Source: Aquincola tertiaricarbonis (GTDB lineage: Bacteria > Pseudomonadota > Gammaproteobacteria > Burkholderiales > Burkholderiaceae_C). From it: a stretch of 64,000 nucleotides of DNA. Position numbers and translations under genes: made by a program. Under the pieces are notes generated by a model. That model was not told where the DNA came from, ran no database searches, and was given only the letters and a program-made list of their open reading frames with translations. The stretch covers positions 2,914,001 through 2,978,000 of the forward strand of contig NZ_CP097636.1 in the NCBI RefSeq assembly GCF_023573145.1, written 5' to 3'. Positions 60,892 through 64,000 of this stretch are shown here, in pieces (the first letter of the stretch is position 1; every line of letters starts with the position of its first letter).

Positions 60892-63258
60892 GTGGAGCCC
60901 CCATTGGCGGAAGAATCCGAACTGCACTTCGACGTTAGCACCGGACTAAAGCGTGTCCTCGGACGGGAACTCATTACTGACGATGAGGTCGCGATTTTTG
61001 AATTGGTCAAAAACTCTTTTGATGCCAACGCAAACACAGTGCGCTTGCATTTCGAGGAGGATCAGATCGTCATCGCGGACAACGGTGACGGCATGTCATA
61101 CGAAGACCTCACGGGAAAATGGCTGTTCGTCGCTTACTCCGCAAAGCGTAGCGGGCGGCCCGATGGCGATTTTCGAAACGTCGCGGCAGACCGTCGCCAC
61201 TACGCAGGAAGCAAAGGGATCGGGCGATTTTCCTCAGATCGACTTGGAGCAAGCGTGCTTGTGCAGAGCAGGAAAAAGGGCCAATCAAAGCTTGTGCAAT
61301 GCCTTCTCGTTGATTGGGACCTCTTTGAAAATGACGCGAAGGAGCATTTCGACCGAATTCCCGTGACTCACGCTGAACAGGAAAAGTTCGACCTCCCCAA
61401 GGATTTGCGGAATTTCGAGCCAGAGTTGAGTCACGGGACGGTGATAACTATCCGCCAACTCAGACGGCCATGGCCAAGACCTAGACTGTTAGATCTTAAG
61501 GCTTCCCTCGCTAAGCTCATTAACCCGTTTGGACAAGAGATCGATGGTTTCGGCATTCATCTCAGCGTGCCGGCGGAGCGAGCGGAGGACAAGCGTGTTT
61601 CATTGATGGCGCTGAAGAAGAAGGAAAAGCCGCTACCACGAGAAATTGTGAACGGGCAAATTGGCAACTTCATTTTCTCCACGCTCAAAGACAAGACAAC
61701 CTTTATCAGGGTTGTGATTGAAGAGGGCCAAGTTGTCACGACGCTCACCGATCGTGGCGAGCTAATATACAAAATCGCAGAGCCAAATCCATATCCGTCT
61801 CTCGTAGACGCGGGCTTTAGCTGCGAAATATATTACTTGAATTTATCTGCGAAAACGACTTTCGCTAGACGGGTGGGTTTGCCCTCAATCCAATTCGGTT
61901 CCGTGTTCCTATTTCGGAATGGATTCAGGGTTTTTCCGATCGGAGAAGAAAGCAACGACTGGTTCGGATTCAATCGTCGCAAACAGCAGGGTTTCTCCCG
62001 ATTTCTCGGATCGCGCGAGATAATTGGCCGAGTTGACGTATCTGGATCCGACGAAGACTTCCAGGAGGCGTCCAGCCGAAATCAAGGGCTGATCGATACC
62101 CCGGCAGTCGCACAACTTCGTCGCGCCGTGATGGAACACTGCCTGAAGCGCCTGGAACGCTATGTGGTGCCGGTTTCATGGACTGATGCGGCTGACGGCA
62201 AGACTGACGACTTGTCAAGGTTGTTAACAGATCCCGGCCGAGCCCGAGTCAGCGCGGCTGTGGCAAATCTGGTCGACAACGACAAGGTTCAACTTATTGC
62301 TTATAGCAGAAAACTTGTCGATCTAATAAACGAACGATCAAGCGATTTTGAATCCTCATTGGTGAGCCTGCGCGCGATCGCCGAGAAAACCGGCGACAAG
62401 AAGATGCTGGCGCGCTTAGAGTCGGCAGAACGGCGCTTTGATGACCTGAAAAAGTCAGAGGCAGACGCTCGACGCGTTGCCAACAAAGCACTAGCAGCAG
62501 CAGAGGCCGCCAGCATTCGCGCTGCGACAGCGGAAGCCGAGATTGAAACCGAGCGTCGCAGGGCGCACTTTCTGGAATCGTTCATAAATGTCGATTCGGC
62601 GACGATTCTCAATCTGCACCATCAAGTAACGATCTATGCGGTAGATATCGCTCAGCAGATCGAGAATTTTTTGACGGAGACCGCAGGAAAAAACTCTGTG
62701 CCGCGCGAGACGGTGCTCAGAACGCTTGAGCAGATGGCGTTTCTAAATCGCAAAGTCATGTCGGTGACAAAATTCGCTGCCAAAGCGACTTTTAAGTTGG
62801 ACAGCGAGAAGATTGACACCGACTTGCCCGGCTTCATCTTCGATTACATTGAACAAATAGCAAAAACGACTGGGAGCGCCCGACTGCAAATCTCGGTTGA
62901 AAACTTGCACCCAGGGATGAGGCTTCGCTTCAACCCTATTGACGCTTCAATAATCGTTGACAATCTGGTGAGCAACGCACGCAAGGCACGAGCTTCGCGG
63001 ATAAGCTTTGTGCTCTCGAAGCAAGACCGAGGCGGCCTCATTATCCGGGTGGAGGACAATGGGAGGGGACTTGCACCCGGCACAAATCGAGCCAGAATCT
63101 TCGAGATGGGATATACGAGCACACAGGGCTCTGGACTCGGCCTATATCATGTGCGGCAAGCCCTTGGCGAAATGGGCGGCAGCATTGAGCTTGATGACCA
63201 GGTATCTCCCGGGCTCGGGTTCATAATTACGATCACGGCCAGGAGTAAGTCAGCGTGA
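60892..63258 (+). CDS. protein with two GHKL ATPase domains and a coiled coil (kinase-like)
   Basis: Up to 788 residues. The N-terminal ATPase domain is Hsp90/MutL-like: EVAIFELVKNSFDANA (about 33-48), VIADNGDGMSYEDL and GSKGIGRFSSDRLG. A beta-rich middle follows, then a coiled coil (about 475-560, RRFDDLKKSEADARRVANKA), a DHp-like helix with histidines (ILNLHHQVTIYAVD) and a second, kinase-type ATPase domain (IIVDNLVSNARKAR, RVEDNGRGLAPG, GSGLGLYHVRQALGEM). The start may be GTG at 60892 or TTG at 60904 behind GGAG. Coupling to a response-regulator gene suggests a signalling kinase whose first domain senses or remodels something. No membrane helix. Confidence 0.82.
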   Translation: MEPPLAEESELHFDVSTGLKRVLGRELITDDEVAIFELVKNSFDANANTVRLHFEEDQIVIADNGDGMSYEDLTGKWLFVAYSAKRSGRPDGDFRNVAADRRHYAGSKGIGRFSSDRLGASVLVQSRKKGQSKLVQCLLVDWDLFENDAKEHFDRIPVTHAEQEKFDLPKDLRNFEPELSHGTVITIRQLRRPWPRPRLLDLKASLAKLINPFGQEIDGFGIHLSVPAERAEDKRVSLMALKKKEKPLPREIVNGQIGNFIFSTLKDKTTFIRVVIEEGQVVTTLTDRGELIYKIAEPNPYPSLVDAGFSCEIYYLNLSAKTTFARRVGLPSIQFGSVFLFRNGFRVFPIGEESNDWFGFNRRKQQGFSRFLGSREIIGRVDVSGSDEDFQEASSRNQGLIDTPAVAQLRRAVMEHCLKRLERYVVPVSWTDAADGKTDDLSRLLTDPGRARVSAAVANLVDNDKVQLIAYSRKLVDLINERSSDFESSLVSLRAIAEKTGDKKMLARLESAERRFDDLKKSEADARRVANKALAAAEAASIRAATAEAEIETERRRAHFLESFINVDSATILNLHHQVTIYAVDIAQQIENFLTETAGKNSVPRETVLRTLEQMAFLNRKVMSVTKFAAKATFKLDSEKIDTDLPGFIFDYIEQIAKTTGSARLQISVENLHPGMRLRFNPIDASIIVDNLVSNARKARASRISFVLSKQDRGGLIIRVEDNGRGLAPGTNRARIFEMGYTSTQGSGLGLYHVRQALGEMGGSIELDDQVSPGLGFIITITARSKSA

Positions 63259-64000
63259 GACTAGATTTCAATGTCCTCTGGATTGAAGATCAGCCGGATC
63301 GCGTGGCAGCTCAAAGCAAGAAGATTGCCAGTGAAATGGCAAATGAGGGATTTGAATTTCGCCCTCGCGCTTGCAAAAGCATCGATGATGTAGAGAAGGT
63401 GATCGCTGACAACGTGTTCACCGACGAGGTTGATCTGATCTTGGTCGATTGGGACCTCGGCAATAACATGCACGGGGAGGATGCCATCGAAAAGATCAGA
63501 AGAATAATCCAGTATAAAGACGTCGTTTTCTATTCGGGGCAGTTGAGCGCCTCGCAACTGCGGCAGAAAGTCTATGAGCGCCAATTGGAGGGCGTATATT
63601 GCGTCGGCAGAGAAGATTTAATCGAGGAGGTAATTGGAGTCTTCGAGTCCCTCATCAAGAAAGTGCTCGACATCGATCACACACGCGGCATCGTAATGGG
63701 AGCCACAAGCGATATCGATCACATTATCAACACCTGCCTGCAGCTTGCGCATGGGAAGATGTCTGACCAAGGCAAGGCGACATTCGTCTCGCACGCGGTT
63801 AGGCGCATCGAGGACAAAGTCAAAGATGTGGTTGCAAAAGCAGAAGCGCTCAGAGGAACGCCGACAGTCGACGCGCTGCTCGAGGCCCACATGGTGTTTA
63901 CTTCCGACGACCGGCTTCGCCTTCTGATAAACACCCTCAAAATGCGCGAATTTGCCAATCACGCTGCGGCAGTCGAAACCCTGAAGCTTTACCGACAAGG
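63255..64000 (+). CDS. response-regulator-like protein, cut by the window end
   Basis: The first 248 residues are seen. The N-terminal receiver fold has the acidic pocket VLWIEDQPD and the phospho-acceptor aspartate in DLILVDWDLGN (about 60). The position usually held by the conserved lysine reads CVGRED, so the lysine appears replaced by arginine. From about residue 135 a helical domain of unknown type follows (HTRGIVMGATSDIDHIINTC), not a known DNA-binding output. Start GTG at 63255 behind AGGAG, overlapping the kinase stop (GTGA). Confidence 0.75.
   Translation, partial: MRLDFNVLWIEDQPDRVAAQSKKIASEMANEGFEFRPRACKSIDDVEKVIADNVFTDEVDLILVDWDLGNNMHGEDAIEKIRRIIQYKDVVFYSGQLSASQLRQKVYERQLEGVYCVGREDLIEEVIGVFESLIKKVLDIDHTRGIVMGATSDIDHIINTCLQLAHGKMSDQGKATFVSHAVRRIEDKVKDVVAKAEALRGTPTVDALLEAHMVFTSDDRLRLLINTLKMREFANHAAAVETLKLYRQ

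Larger units (their letters stand above)
58665..64000. mobile_element. Island 2: second tandem element, left part
   Basis: It starts at the same att core, with its own hairpin and integrase, and runs beyond the window. Base composition drops clearly after about 60200. Its right end is predicted to be another copy of the 19-bp core. Confidence 0.75.

Overview
The window is high-GC DNA from a betaproteobacterium of the order Burkholderiales, most like the Rubrivivax/Leptothrix/Ideonella group. This follows from gene content and order (PfkB kinase, histone-H1-like protein, nrdB-nrdA, ampD, pilR-pilS, PP0621-family protein, YpjD-like protein, ffh, ftsY, tRNA-Met), which is inference from known synteny and not a database match.

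Core chromosome, 1-16008. A DUF3426 protein tail and a PfkB-type kinase are followed by a lysine/alanine-rich nucleoid protein, the class Ia ribonucleotide reductase genes (nrdA, nrdB) with a clear pair of NrdR boxes, an AmpD-like amidase, the PilS-PilR two-component pair, a small membrane protein and a cytochrome c assembly-type membrane protein. Then come both halves of the SRP targeting pathway (ffh, ftsY) and a tRNA-Met(CAT).

Island 1, about 15992-58683 (42.7 kb). A 19-bp piece of the tRNA 3' end is repeated exactly at 58665-58683, so an integrative element sits at this tRNA with a tyrosine integrase next to attL. Inside, in order: a second tyrosine recombinase; a partition locus (parA, ribbon-helix-helix gene, parB) with 8-bp repeat arrays; an RND heavy-metal efflux operon with extra periplasmic proteins and a His-tailed DMT permease; a chromate-resistance cluster (chrB, chrA, an SOD-rhodanese fusion, a Cj0069-family protein); an exported small protein divergent from an XRE regulator; a serine recombinase with two ParB/RepB-like genes; a type I restriction-modification operon carrying RhuM, Abi_2 and YgjP genes; a mobilisation-type operon (relaxase domain, RHH protein, AAA+ ATPase and unknowns); a second exported-protein/XRE pair; and a HigB / HigA-ImmA / Beta-protein cassette at the right end.

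Island 2, 58665 to beyond 64000. Immediately after attR lies another hairpin and another tyrosine integrase, so a second element is integrated in tandem in the same tRNA site. Its visible cargo is a small membrane protein and a tightly coupled pair: a large protein with two GHKL ATPase domains and a response-regulator-like protein cut by the window end. This DNA is clearly AT-richer than the core.

The most unusual signal is a shared octamer (TGRTGAYN) arranged in three 8-bp-periodic arrays upstream of parA, upstream of parB and, 31 kb away, inside the relaxase operon. It suggests that one RHH protein ties partition and mobilisation of the island together. The paired exported proteins sharing an R-x-D-x-D-P-x-x-N-G motif, each next to a related XRE regulator, are a second candidate for an undescribed system.
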